Assembly: GCF_051020985.1 (NCBI RefSeq)
Contig: NC_134999.1
Span: 24,461,160-24,525,159 of the forward strand
Reading direction: 5' to 3'
Source: Nomia melanderi
Taxonomy: Eukaryota; Arthropoda; Insecta; Hymenoptera; Halictidae
DNA length: 64,000 nucleotides
The position numbers and the translations under genes are program-made. Position 1 is the stretch's first letter. The number at the start of each line of letters is the position of its first letter. Below, piece after piece: positions 21,936 through 32,811 of the stretch. Under the pieces are notes generated by a model. That model searched no databases, was not told the DNA's origin, and saw only the letters and a list, made by a program, of their open reading frames with translations.

Positions 21936-22856
21936 CCGCAAAGTCGGCGTTTCCAGCGGCAACATGCGATAGACGGGCCAAAAAACGCAGTAATTTACAC
22001 AGCATTTCTCTCCTCGCTCTTCTTTCAACTCGCTGAAAAGGAATTCCCGCGAAGCGTTCTCCTGCCGCGGAAATTCGAGGTTTCTCGTGCTATTTTTCCA
22101 GCGCGGGGAGCACAGGACCCGGTATCCGCGAAATTATTTCGTTGATCGACCGGGGAAGTGCGCCTCGGGTTCGGAGCGTTTTTCCGCGCCGATGAAACTT
22201 TCAAAGAGCGCCGGAGCCATTACAGGGCGGCCATTGAGCCGCGACTTGGTTCGCCGGCTGCAGTCGCTGACGTGAATACGGTATCAGTTCGGAGCCCGTA
22301 ACAGTTTTTTTCCGCGTTAAACTCGGCGCGCGTCTCGGTTCCTCTTGAAATTGCGGCGACGCGAGGGACTGGCTCTCGCGAGAGCTAAATGATCGCGAAA
22401 GTGGAGCAGAAATTCTGAATGCCGCGCAGTTTACCGCGAATCAAACTGATTCTGGTTAACCGGGCTTCAACAACGGTCTCGGAATTCTTTCGATCGCGCG
22501 CGATCCTCGATCGTCGCGTGGGAAATTCTGTTTATATCTTGTTACACGCTTTGTTTAACAAGCTTCTGCTGCTCGGCAGTCTGCCTTCGCGCTTTGTCGT
22601 ACCGATTGTATATGATTTCTCTATAAAAAGTCGGTTTTATGGAGATTCGATCGAAATTTTGCTCGTGTTTGGGAGATATGAGTGTTGAGATTGTTACTGG
22701 ATGAATTTGGATTGTTGGTAGAATAAGAATAATTGTTTATCGATGAGTAGAAGGAAGAAACAGTTTAGTGAGCGATTTATAATACGTTATAATACGCTTT
22801 ATAGGACGCCTAAAATCATTGCATAGCTGCTAATTGCAAGCCTTTCTCTATCTTTC
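21936..22856. other. Unique sequence, GC-rich at 21950-22560
   Basis: The GC-rich block precedes the recursive splice site by about 300 bp. No coding exon or promoter is recognised in it. The AT-rich part (22560-22856) leads into the branchpoint of the splice site. Confidence 0.4.
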
Positions 22857-22886
22857 CTAACGTAAATCTCTTTGTTACAGGTAAGT
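22857..22886 (+). promoter_or_regulatory. Candidate recursive (ratchet) splice site 1
   Basis: Branchpoint-like CTAAC at 22857-22861 (branch A 22860, 20 nt from the AG), pyrimidine-rich ATCTCTTTGTTACAG, then a perfect donor GTAAGT at 22881-22886 directly abutting the AG at 22880. In long insect introns an AG|GTAAGT juxtaposition allows stepwise removal of the intron through a zero-length exon. It implies a + strand host intron whose exons lie outside this window. The pyrimidine tract is moderate rather than strong. Confidence 0.55.
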
Positions 22887-22911
22887 CATCATCAATTAAC
22901 ACCATCCGCAC
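22881..22911 (+). other. Possible 31-nt recursive-splicing exon 1
   Basis: Lies between the AG at 22880 and a second full donor, GTAAGT at 22912-22917, in the context CCGCACGTAAGTGT. If the second donor were used, 31 nt would be retained. Two of its three frames are open, so coding microexon use is not excluded by stops, but 31 nt would shift frame. Confidence 0.4.
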
Positions 22912-22917
22912 GTAAGT

Positions 22918-23205
22918 GTCCGCAGTTTTTAATTTATTACTCGGATAAGTTAGGGCTAGCCATTATTAGCCTGAAAAATTGTGCAACCAGCATTAAACTA
23001 ACGAGTTTTATGATTCGTATAGTCGATTAGGATTAGAATCTTGAATGACGTTAATGGCCAGTCCATTGTATAATATTCTACGAATGAATTCGATGTATTC
23101 ATCTTGAATAATTTATCGTCCGATCCTTGTAACAATGATGCGAGACGAGTCGCAGCATATGCTACGGCAGTGGTAATTAACTCATGCAAAATATAGTGCG
23201 TTTAC
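22918..23205. other. Unique AT-rich sequence downstream of the splice site
   Basis: Nothing else recognised. Confidence 0.4.
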
Positions 23206-23532
23206 AAACTTTATTGCTTAATTTATCCGTGAATTATTGTCAAAATCAAACTACTGTCTATATTTCGTCGGAAAATGTTGAACATTCCCAGTCGCTCTCG
23301 AGTAAAGATTAACCTCTGCCCTCGACAGTAGCTTCACAGTCACCACTTAAAACTATGAAGTTGAATATTTAGTATTTCAAATTAAACTTAGTTATTTTAT
23401 TTAAATGTTCCACATAGCAATACAAACTTTATTGCTTAATTTATCTGTGAATTGTCAAAATCAGTTTCAAACAATTGTCTATATCTCACCTCAAAATGTT
23501 GAACATTCCCAGTCGCTCTCGACTGCAAAAGA
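23206..23532 (+). mobile_element. Family A, partial duplicate plus complete copy
   Basis: 23206-23308 is the right half of family A. 23313-23532 is a full forward copy (CCTCTGCCCTCGACAG... to ...CTCGACTGCAAAAGA-TTAA). Both halves share TACAAACTTTATTGCTTAA and ACATTCCCAGTCGCTCTCGA almost unchanged, so this is a local duplication of an element, not two independent insertions. Confidence 0.85.
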
Positions 23533-23536
23533 TTAA

Positions 23537-24104
23537 CCTCTGCCCTCCACAGTAGCTTAAACTCAACACCCCAGAATTCATTTCAGCAAATCTCCATATC
23601 CAAAACACAAAACGCTCGCAAATAAAGCTACGTTAAACTAAACCCAAAATCCAACTTGGCGAAACCGCCGCAAGCTGCAAGCGTAAATTACAGTAAAAAT
23701 GTTAGCCATTAACTCGGAGAGCGCTAATCAAAAGAAACCCTTAGAACAGAGGGGTTGTAGGGAAGTTTCGAGTGTATTCAGCTTGTATGGAAAACACAGC
23801 TCACCACATAGCGCCTAAATCAGACAGGAAGCGCGAGACGCGGAGCAGTTAGAAGGGAGCTGGCAAAGGGTTGGTTAACCCCGTTGATAATAGTACATTT
23901 GAAAGTCTATGGCGTGAACTTGGGAGGGTGTTATCAAGCTGGTTTAAAAATAGGCCGGCAGACTTTGCTAACTCCAGGCATGTCCCGAGACAAGCTTACA
24001 GTCTCGAGGAGGGTGGAAGAACACGGAGTCCCGTGATCTCCTCTCGTCCGACCTAAACCTCGAAATCCTTCTGACGAAACGCTTCTGTCCTCCTTTTCCT
24101 CTTA
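23537..24104. other. Non-coding, nothing recognised
   Basis: Repeats the word CCTCTGCCCTCCACAGTAGCTT at its start (the third echo of the A-family duplication), then unique sequence. Confidence 0.45.
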
Positions 24105-24590
24105 TCCTTTCCTTCGTCCTCGTCTCGAGATTCTTCTCTTTCCAATCCTTGTTTCCTTATTCGTCCTTGTTCCGAGATCCTTCCCTTTCCAATCTTTGTT
24201 TCTTCTCTTATGTGTTCTCTACTTCTATTTGTCCTCATCTCGAGATTCTTGCTTCTCCCTTTTCAACCCTTGTTTCCTCTATTATCCATCTATCCTTTTA
24301 TTTTTCCTTATCTCGAGATTCTTGCTTCTCCCTTTTCAACCCTTGTTTCCTCTATTATCCATCTATCCTTTTATTTTTCCTTATCTCGAGATTCTTGCTT
24401 CTCCCTTTTCAACCCTTGTTTCCTCTATTATCCATCTATCCTTTTATTTTTCCTTATCCCGAGATTCTTGCTTCTTTCCTTTCCAACCCTTGTTTCCTCT
24501 CTTATTCGTCCTTGTTTCGAGATTCTTGCTTCTTTCAATCCTTGTTTCCTCTTATCCGTCTCTATTTCTATTCGATTTCATTAAATCGAG
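24105..24590 (+). repeat. Pyrimidine-rich 73-bp minisatellite
   Basis: Near-identical units start at TCTCGAGATTC 24238, 24311 and 24384, then degenerate at 24457 and 24515, with diverged units upstream from about 24120. The + strand is almost purely C and T apart from the CGAGATTCTTG core. All three + frames are open for over 120 codons because stops are absent, so these are not proteins. It lies 1.2-1.7 kb downstream of recursive site 1. Confidence 0.95.
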
Positions 24591-25369
24591 GAGTGTTCAT
24601 TGCTGTTTCAACTCGAGGTGCTTGGTAGTTTGAGTCATTAAATCTTCCAAATATTTAATATTATACTTCATATAATGCATCATTTAGTGCTATGAATGAT
24701 AGATTCGATGAATGATATCCCAAATCAACAGTCAACTCACCCACCATTTCATCCACACACTAAAACTACAAAATTCAATATTCAACATACCTCTTAGAAT
24801 GCACAATTTGAGAAATACTGAAACAAAACAGCTTCATTCCTGAAAATACGCGCGATTTCCAAACCTTCCTCCTAAAAACCTCCGAGCAAAGGATGAAAAT
24901 TCCCCAAAATTTCCTACAGACTACACCCAAAACTGCTTCAATCCCCAAAAACTTCATTCTAGAACCAAATTCAAAAACTAAACAATCCCAACGAATCCAC
25001 AAACTAAAACACACAAACAAGCTCACCATTTTACAAACCCCCAGCAGTCGACCTTGAATCATTGAAAGCCCTCGATCCCGTGGCGAGCGTCCGCCCCTGC
25101 TCTCTGCTTAATGAAAATTTTTTTCTACCGCTGCCGTTTTAAAGCTATTGCTTGGCCCAGTTGCGCGGAACACCCAGTACATACAATCTATCCGTTTACG
25201 TGGAAACGGCCGCGCCTGAATATTTCATCTCGAACGGGACGCGGCGACTTCGCGTATCAGAGGCTTCCGTTAAACAACTTCCGCATAATGACATTCCGGG
25301 CAGCGAGCTACCGGCCGAGTGAACAAGTTTCCTTAGAAATTTTCCGCGGAAAAATCCGCTGAAAATTTC
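24591..25369. other. Non-coding, nothing recognised
   Basis: AT-rich (24600-25060), then GC-richer leading into the island at 25370. 24730-24840 has weak resemblance to family A interior words. Confidence 0.4.
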
Positions 25370-25520
25370 ATCGAGCTCGCCGCGCGCGCCGCCCGCCCGC
25401 CATTGCTACGGCCGGCCGCTGCAGTGCGCGCCGAGTCGCAGCTGCAGTCCCGACTGCAGCCGCGCTGCTAAACTCGCCAGAGCGGCACACGACGACACGC
25501 TCCGTGTCCGTGTGTGGGAT
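25370..25520. promoter_or_regulatory. GC-rich, CpG-dense island
   Basis: The most GC-rich stretch of the window, with runs of CGCGCGCC, GCCCGCCCGCC and GGCCGGCC, and repeated CTGCAG palindromes (25420-25460). No TATA box. A CpG-dense promoter or enhancer is possible. No transcript evidence can be read from the sequence. Confidence 0.35.
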
Positions 25521-26472
25521 TTAGGGGGTTTATGTTGCCAGGGAAGGCTTGTAAAAGCTTTCGTTCACGGCGCGGCCCGAGCTTCATCGGAGCCATCGAT
25601 CTCTCGAGTCGCTTCTGACTGCTTAATTGCGACTCGCGATTGCCAACCGCTTTTGTCCGTTTTTCGGACTGTTGGTCCTCTGTCGATGATATCGTTGTTC
25701 GGTCCGTGGCTCCAGACGCAGCTACTTTTGTCCATTTTTCGGACTGTTGTTCTGTCGATGATATTGTTCACTCAGGACTGACGCGTGCGTTTATCGCGAA
25801 GCATCGTTTTTTTAGTTGCTGTGTTTGTTTGCTCGAATTCTGTTAATTGAAGTAGTTCTCTTGGAGGTTAGAATATTAGAGACTTTCGAGTTTTTTGCAA
25901 ATGCGACTTTGACACTAGATTTACGGGACTCTTCAATGTGATTTGAATTTTTCTGTTTTTACAATAAATTATTGACAAAGTAGTACTGATTAGAGTTGAG
26001 GAAATCAAAGGGGTTGAGTCATACTGAAGCGATTCCGTCAGAGAGTTGAAAGTAGTTTCAGATAGTAACAGTTGTGATTCTGTTATTATATCTGCATGAT
26101 AATCGGAAGTATTCGAAATTTCGAGCGTATTTTGGCTAAGATATTCAAAGGCTCTTCCTTCTATCAATTAAGCGATCACACAAAAGCGGCAGTGTAGATC
26201 GTAATTGACAAACCATGTTCGAGTTGCGTGAAAATTTGATTCTACGTCAATATTTGGGCCCGATTGCGCTCCCATCGGCGATTATTCACAGTTGACTCAT
26301 CGGCGAAAGAGGATTTCGGAGCTTCGGTTTGTTCTCTAACGAATAACGATGGCTCCTTTCATCGCGGCGCTTCCGACAGTACATTCACGGAAGTTAAGTT
26401 CGATAGAAAACGTACAAAAAGCAGGTTTTCTGAACAATCTAAATCGAGGAACGCGAAACTTTACAATTATCG
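25521..26472. other. Mixed sequence; short duplication at 25650-25775
   Basis: GTCC(G/A)TTTTTCGGACTGTTG is repeated at 25656 and 25730, each followed by TGTCGATGATAT. GTCCG-TTTTT-CGGAC can form a small hairpin. 25908-26000 shows an E/F-type word (CACTAGATTTACGGGAC; TTGACAAAGTAGTACTGAT). Confidence 0.5.
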
Positions 26473-26730
26473 CGTGATTAAGTAAGTAATCTCACTATTA
26501 CATCTTAAATCATTAAATCTTACACTTAATTTAGTAATCTTCCTCAAAACGCCTCAGAATTCTTCTCTTCGAATTTCCTTTTCAAACGAAGCTTCTCAAA
26601 CATTTCACGATTATTGCGTGATTAAGTAATCTCACTATCACATCTTAAATCATTAAATCTTACAATTAATTGAATAATCTTCAAAACGCCTCAGTAATCT
26701 TCTCCTCGAATGATTCTTCTCAAACATTTC
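26473..26730. repeat. Local tandem duplication, 144-bp spacing
   Basis: CGTGATTAAGTAA...CTCACTAT and ACATCTTAAATCATTAAATC begin at 26473 and 26617, followed in both by AAAACGCCTCAG and GCTTCTCAAACATTTC-like words. Confidence 0.9.
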
Positions 26731-27404
26731 CTAACTTTCCAAGGGACAGATCGAAGCAAAGCGACTAGCGCCTCGAACGAGCGTTTCCCGTCAGCGACGG
26801 AGAAAGGTTCGCACGGAACTTCGTTGCGCGTTTCGTGTATTCTTCCCACGTGAAGTTGGAAAAAGGTGTTCGCGATGTATGCAGGTGACTCGGCTGTTTC
26901 GATCGGTGCGCCGGATGCGCCGTAAATTTCCCAGGAACTTGACCCTCGTTACGGATTGTAATTTGCGGTGATTACAGTGGGGAGACATAGGAAAGACGAT
27001 ATCGCCTAAGCATCGATGTGTAATAATTGAATTGCCGGCGGAGTGATAATTATAGTTAGTGGCCCGGTATTCATCGGTGAATGAGGTGATAACGTAATCT
27101 GTCCACCGATAACGCGCCAACCGGCCGAACGGCCGTTTTCTGGCTGCAACTCGATAGCTTCGGAACTGTCCGTGATAAAACAGAATACTTTCGACAAAAT
27201 TCTCGGCTATGGAGTTCATGGTGGTTATAGTTTTGTTCGCGTTATGGTGATTGTGAAGATTCTTTAGTGATAATGGATGTTTCGATTTTTATGTAATTTG
27301 TGGAATGTTTGTTTTTTGGGTGGATCATTTTGTATAGAGATTATTCTATGGTAGGAACCTTCAGTTTTTTGTAGAGTTAGTTGGTGTGAAATGACTAATT
27401 TAGA
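26731..27404. other. Unique sequence, GC-richer at 26750-27200
   Basis: The minus-strand open frame 26791-27219 (142 codons) is the longest here but has no recognisable domain and no splice context. Not accepted as a gene. Confidence 0.4.
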
Positions 27405-27840
27405 AAATGAAGTGATTTAGACGTATTTGCTGATTTTCTTCAAATTTTAGAGGAAGATTTCGTTTGGATAGTTTATTTGTTGAAGTTGGAAGCTCTGTTT
27501 CTTAATGTCAGCAGTAAATAATGTTAATAGTGAATAGATGACTTTAAATCTTCAATTTTTGTTCGACTTATTAGATGGCTCAATAAATGATTAAGTGATT
27601 TAGAAGAAACTGACGAGCTTAGTTGCTGATTTTCTTGAAATTTCCGAGGAAGATCATTTTGTTTGGACAGTTCATTTACTTTGAAGATGAAAGCTCTGTT
27701 TCTTAATGTCGACAGTAATGTTAATAGTGACTTTAAACCTTCAATTTTCATTAGCCTTATTAGATGTCTTACCAAACGCTTAAATGATTCAGAAGAAACT
27801 GAGCTTAGTTGCTGATTTCCTTGAAATTTCTATCATTTTC
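27405..27840. repeat. Tandem array, ~190-bp unit, 2.3 copies
   Basis: GCTGATTTTCTT marks units at 27429 and 27625 and the start of a third at 27811. GAAAGCTCTGTTTCTTAATGTC and AATGTTAATAGTG recur. A separate copy sits 3 kb away at 30755-30960. Confidence 0.9.
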
Positions 27841-28417
27841 CTTTAAAATTCTCTCACTTTTCCTAAACAAAGAACCTTCCATTTCACAATATCCACAACA
27901 AATACCACCAATACTGAATGCTTAAACAACTTTACCCCTTCAATTTCCATTACACAATTAACGTCTCCTCGAGAAGAGCCATCCGCGTCTTCCGAAATTT
28001 AAATAAAGCTTGAGCCATTTCCGTTGATGAACTCTTCCCGCGAAACTGTTACCGTAAAAATGTGAGACTGGATGTACCAGGGAAGATGTAGCTTTTTTAA
28101 TCGCACCTCCCTCTCTTTTACGGCGTCCGTCGACGAAATGTGCGGCGGGGACGTCTCGTTTTCAGAAAACGAGTTTAATCAATACGTAGCAGAACTCTGT
28201 AGGCCGTTTGCGAAGGTGCGGGACGTTACACTTGGAAAACTGTCCATTTACCAACCGTGGACTGTGAAGCGATGGTTAACGAAGGGCTGAAGTGCTTTTT
28301 TCCTCGGGAAGAGTCGCGTACTGCGAAAAGCTCGGACTTTCGAGTCGCTTTGTCTCTTCGGAGAACGAATATTGGAAAGATCGAATAGAATTTAATCGAA
28401 TGATGAAAAGTATGGAC
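27841..28417. other. Non-coding, GC-richer at 28050-28330
   Basis: Open frames 28072-28290 and 28292-28507 (+) are adjacent but have no recognised domain and the second runs into a tandem duplication. Confidence 0.4.
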
Positions 28418-28645
28418 ATTTCACTGTTTAATTATTTTTCTGAATTATTATGTGTTTATTATGGAATACGTGGAATTAGAGTGAATAGTGATGATTATAA
28501 TTTGTGATGTACACAGTGACGCTTAATAGATCGATCGAACATTTCACTGGCATTTTTCTGAATTATTATGTGTTTATTATTGAATACATGGAATCAGAGT
28601 GAATAGTGATGATTATAATAATTTGTGGTGTACAGAGTGACGCTT
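28418..28645. repeat. Tandem duplication, 119-bp unit
   Basis: TGAATTATTATGTGTTTATT begins at 28441 and 28560. Both units continue with GAGTGAATAGTGATGATTAT and AGTGACGCTTAA. Confidence 0.92.
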
Positions 28646-28647
28646 AA

Positions 28648-28794
28648 CACTTTCTACACTTTTGAAATCTTAGCTTAAAATTATTTCCTCAGTCTAATCA
28701 GTTTTCCTCAATCAATGTTTAGACATTTCCTATAATTAATTTCATAACGGTTATTGGAAAAGTTGAAAAAACAATTCAGAATGTAGAAATAGTG
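28648..28794. mobile_element. Small TTAA element (147 bp)
   Basis: TTAA at 28644-28647 and 28795-28798. Ends CACTTTCTACAC and, inverted, CACTATTTCTACATTC. Internally AT-rich and non-coding. I see no second copy in the window. Confidence 0.7.
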
Positions 28795-28798
28795 TTAA

Positions 28799-29571
28799 TA
28801 GATCCATTTTGCAAGTAGTGGAGGTTCTTTTTAATGTGTTTATTTTTTAAACGATCGAGGAATCGACCGCGAATGAAGCTTGAAATATGGCAACGTCGAT
28901 TAATTACTGAAATGGAGCTGGTTACTTTGGAGGACCGAGTATACTCTCTCGAATTACAAAGTTTGTGGGTTAACGAGAAAATGGAAGATGGGAAATTGGT
29001 TAGAAATAAATGGCTCACTTTGTTTATTTGCATGTATCCCTCGTGTGTCTAATTATTCTGGAGTATTTAATACGGAGCTCTCAGTTCACGAATATTCCAA
29101 TGTCCTGAAATTCCTCTTCAAAAAATATCTTTGTTTCATATATTGCATAGATTGCGCATTTGTTTTTCTGACCTTAATTCAAGAATGTTTCCAAAAATCC
29201 CAGGAAAACCAAGGAAAATTGGACAAATTCCAAATCCATGAGAAAACAACGATAAAAACAACACTATTAGCACAAAATTACAAGCGAAAAACAGGAAACC
29301 ATTTCCAATAATATAATTGCACCGAGATTACACTCCGCCTGCGAAGTGTTAATAAATCGGTATTTGCTGATAAGAGTAAACACACGCAATTAAATATGTA
29401 TCCTCCGTAAATACGCAGTACTGATTAAATAATGATTAACCTCACTCGACAGATGCAGTTATTTCTCTTTTCCTTGCGAGCGATCAAACTGCACCGAAGC
29501 GTTTCGCGTTACGTTCGAACCTTATTTTTCACGAACCTCCAACCTTACCCTCGAGAAACCAACTGGTTCTC
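28799..29571. other. Non-coding, nothing recognised
   Basis: Overlapping short open frames on both strands (28776-29311), none with a known domain. Confidence 0.4.
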
Positions 29572-30170
29572 TCCGATTGCAGTTCGAACACCCTATATAC
29601 AAGCCCACAGAACTGTACAAACAACTCTACAAGAGTTCAAGCAAGTCCAAAACCAACTAATGAAAAGCAAACTGGTCTTCATCGATGAAACTATTCATTA
29701 AAATTCAAATCCTCAAATTTCCTCCATCATCGAATTTCCTCCTTCCGATTGCAATTGAAACACCCTATATATAGAAGTCTACAGAACTGTACAAACAACT
29801 GTACAAAAGTCCAAGCAAGTCAAAACCCTCTAACGAAAAGCAAACTGGTCCTCATCGATGAAACTATTCATTAAAATTCAAATCCTCGAATTTCCTCCAT
29901 CATCGAATTTCCTCCCTCCGATTACAGTTCCAACACCCTATATACAAGTCTACAGAACCGTACAAACAACTCCACAAAAGTTCAAGCAAGTCCAAAACCT
30001 TTTAACGAAAAGCAAACCAGTCCTCATCGATGAAACTCATTAAAATTCACTCGAATTTCGTCCCTCGAATTACACTTCGTACACCCTATATACTCTACAT
30101 CATCCAAACAAAACTCCGCAAGTCGAACCCTCTAAAAGCAAACCAGTCCTCAAAAACTCACAACAATTCA
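29572..30170. repeat. Tandem array, ~150-173-bp unit, 4 copies
   Basis: CACCCTATATA occurs at 29589, 29761, 29934 and 30082, each preceded by a (T/C)TCCGATT.CA-type word and, in the first three units, followed by ACAGAAC(T/C)GTACAAACAACT. The + open frames inside it are repeat-derived. Confidence 0.92.
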
Positions 30171-30754
30171 AATCGAATTTTCATCAGCATCGCTAAGGGT
30201 CAAGAAGTTAATTCTTCCAAAACCTGTTCTGCATTGTCACGGATGCGCCGGAAAGGTCACGATTGGTTCAAAGTAGAAAAATGTGGAAAACGACAGACGA
30301 AAAGGAATTGGTCGATTACCGAAAGCATGGTGTACTTTCAGGAACACCCTGTATGACCGTAGACGACGTGGGCCCGAGGAAACCGGTCTTGAGGCTCTCT
30401 TGAAGTCGTCGACTCGTGACCTTCAAAGCGGCGAGCAGCAGAGCACTGCTATGCAGTTACCATGCAATATCGTGCTGCCCCCTTGGAACCAGCCCACGAG
30501 TTCTCGACTTTTACGGCTCGAGAACTCTATCCCGGGCTAGCCCGTGCTATCTTGAGACGCGGGCTAGGATAGTTCCCTCGCCGAGTTTGAAATATCGGAC
30601 AGACCGGGAACCGATTCCAGTGACCGCCTTGGAAATTACAAATGTCGGCGCTGTCGCTTTCCCGGATCTGAGGATAACCGGTTGAAACAGAATGTATCTG
30701 AAGTTTGTCGATCTTTTCGATAAATTAATGGTGAAATGACTTTGAGCCTTCAAT
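30171..30754. other. Unique GC-richer block
   Basis: Overlapping frames 30283-30540, 30416-30685 (+) and 30547-30753 (-). No recognised product. Confidence 0.4.
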
Positions 30755-30960
30755 TTTCGTTAACTTAGATGATTAACTTAATCATTTGTTACTCTGTCTA
30801 ATAAGTCTAAGTGATTTTGAAAGTGGCGAGCTTAATTGCTGATTTTTTTGCAATTTCCGAGGAAGATCATTTCGTTTGGACAGTTACTTTGAAGATGAAA
30901 GCTCTGTTTCTTAATGTCGACAATGAATGAAATTAATAGTGAATAATTGACTTTAAATAC
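30755..30960. repeat. Dispersed copy of the 27.4-27.8 kb unit
   Basis: Shares GCTGATTTTTTTGCAATTT, GAGGAAGATCATTTCGTTTG and GATGAAAGCTCTGTTTCTTA with the array at 27405-27840, same orientation, 3 kb away. Confidence 0.85.
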
Positions 30961-31034
30961 CTCTCTCTTTTCAATAAATTAATGGCAAAGTAGTTGTATC
31001 AATCATAGTTGAAAAATAAATAGGGCAAGGGTTA
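30961..31034 (+). repeat. Family F, right end
   Basis: AATGGCAAAGTAGTTGTATC, AATCATAGTTGA and GGGCAAGGG-TTAA (31031-31034) match the right half of 57426-57666. Confidence 0.7.
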
Positions 31035-31078
31035 ATTGAGTGAATTCTAACAACTCGATTTACTATTCAACATGTTAA

Positions 31079-31574
31079 CACGATTTTTAGACCGTTTAAT
31101 TTCTAGTTCTTCCTTAATATAACATTTTAGATATCTACAACACAAATCCAAAGTAAAATGTACAAAATCGAATTTCTTATTCTCTACCGTAAGTTAGAAA
31201 TGTCGGTTTGATCGATGTTTAACCGTTCGAATCCCAAGCGACAAGATGGCGGTTCTCCGTCGCACTGCCAAAATTGCGTCTATCGGTTCGTAGAATCACA
31301 CGAAGCTTATTTATTCCTTTCCTTGTAATTACTCACTTCTATTTTTGTTATCACCCGCTTAGAAGTGGAAAAATATAACGACCTTGAAATTTGTTCTTGT
31401 AGAAATAGAAAAGCGTCATTCAGTTTCGAAATTTAATCGAAGCGCGATCCTGCCATTTTTCGACTGGGTGTCTGCAAATATCGGTGGAACTCGAACGGTT
31501 AAAAATGTAACACTGAAATTAAGTGTTTTTAATTAATTAATACATATAATGCTGAAATTTAGGCGTTCAATGTG
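31079..31574. mobile_element. TTAA element with a nested element (outer)
   Basis: TTAA at 31075-31078 and 31575-31578. Ends CACGATTTTTAG and, inverted, CACATTGAACGCC. Interior words around 31180-31218 (GTAAGTTAGAAATG, GGTTTGATCGAT) recur at 40530-40562. Removing the inner element and one TTAA leaves about 216 bp. Confidence 0.55.
31223..31498. mobile_element. Nested TTAA element (276 bp) with CCGTTCGA ends
   Basis: TTAA at 31219-31222 and 31499-31502. Left CCGTTCGAATCCC, right GGAACTCGAACGG: an 8-bp terminal inverted repeat. Contains AAGATGGCGG at 31242, a good YY1/Pho-type word, and CTGCCATTTTTCG at 31450. Confidence 0.75.
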
Positions 31575-31578
31575 TTAA

Positions 31579-32811
31579 CACACTCTGTAAACACTCTATA
31601 CACTCAACCATGTCATTTATACCGTTAAACTTCCTGAATAAATTTCGAAAATTTTCCATTGTCAATCTACAAAAACGTCTAGACCATCAACTTCTGCAAA
31701 TGGTGTCAGTCGAAACTCCGTAGACGTTCGACAAGTCCGCAAACATGGCGTCGCGCGTCCTCATAGAAATTTATCAGACGTTTAGCGAGCAGGTTCGGCA
31801 CGTAAACTCATTCGGCGGCGAAAAAAGAATTCCAGGCGCGAGTTTCAATCCGCTCGGGATTCAAACCGCGTCCGGCTCGTTACCTTCGCAATTAAAAAAC
31901 CGTCAATCAAAGTTTAACGAAGAATTCAATCGATTCGTTAAATCGGCAAGGCGTCCGGCTCGGAAGACGGACGGGTACGAAGACTGGCTGCTGAAGGAAG
32001 AATGGCATGGTAGCGAAAGTAACAAAGAAAGAACATGTTTTTAACATTCTATAACAATTTCGTGGACTTTAGATCAAAATTTCTATTAGTAATCTTGCAT
32101 CTTTGTTTCAAATTGTGACGTTTCTCAAATATGTAAATTTCCTCTGGCACTGGTTAAAGCATGACTTACTAATAGTTTAATTATTCAATTTGTCAATAAA
32201 ATGTTCAGTATCATCTCTAACTCACAAATTTTCAATGTTTCATACAGAAACGACTCAAAATCCTTCACTTGCCTTACCTTGCAACACTCTGCCATTCAGT
32301 TTGGTTTCCCAGAACGTTCCCATAAAAATTCCTTACAATAACTGGCAAACCGATAGGACGCAGTAATAAATACAGTTGAAACTACTCAACACATTGCTCA
32401 ATATAACCATCGTTCCACATTCCCCGGTACATTAACATTCAAATAATCAGCGTCGCTTTCTTGCAGTGTTCCTCGGTTATCCTTAAACGATCAGCATTGC
32501 ACTCTGGCAGTGTGTAATTTCATAAACTCCCTACATCACTATCATTACCGAAGCAGTACACTCAAATTATCTCTCACGAGCATGCGATATAATTTCAGTT
32601 TTTCCGTTGTACTCGGCTACAAAATATCCGGCCGTCCACGTAACACGCGTCACAAAATTCTCTGGCGAGCGTTTCGATCATTAAGATATAAAATTAGTCT
32701 CTTCGAAGTAAACTGTTAACAATTTTCTAGCGAATAATCTACTCACTGTTATAATTCTATATGTTGGCAACCTTCACTCTTACAATTCAATTTGAGTAAA
32801 ACACAGTACAA
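31579..32811. other. Non-coding, mostly unique
   Basis: GC-richer at 31690-32030 with a 99-codon + open frame (31745-32044) lacking any recognised domain. The rest is AT-rich. TTTCTTGCAG at 32456-32465 resembles a 3' splice site but has no partner. Confidence 0.4.

Noticed and set aside
24149..24633. Three overlapping + open frames of 124-159 codons rich in Leu, Phe and Ser
   Set aside because: All three frames are open because the pyrimidine-rich 73-bp minisatellite lacks stops. The period is not a multiple of three, so the frames rotate.
26791..27219. 142-codon minus-strand open frame
   Set aside because: No known domain, no neighbouring exon structure; expected by chance in GC-richer DNA of this length.
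29572..30170. Regularly spaced repeats as a CRISPR array
   Set aside because: Units are ~150-173 bp with diverged tandem homology, not short identical repeats with unique spacers, and the DNA is eukaryotic.
31218..31240. GTTCGAATCCC, resembling a tRNA B box
   Set aside because: No A box or clover-leaf upstream; it is the terminus of a TTAA element.
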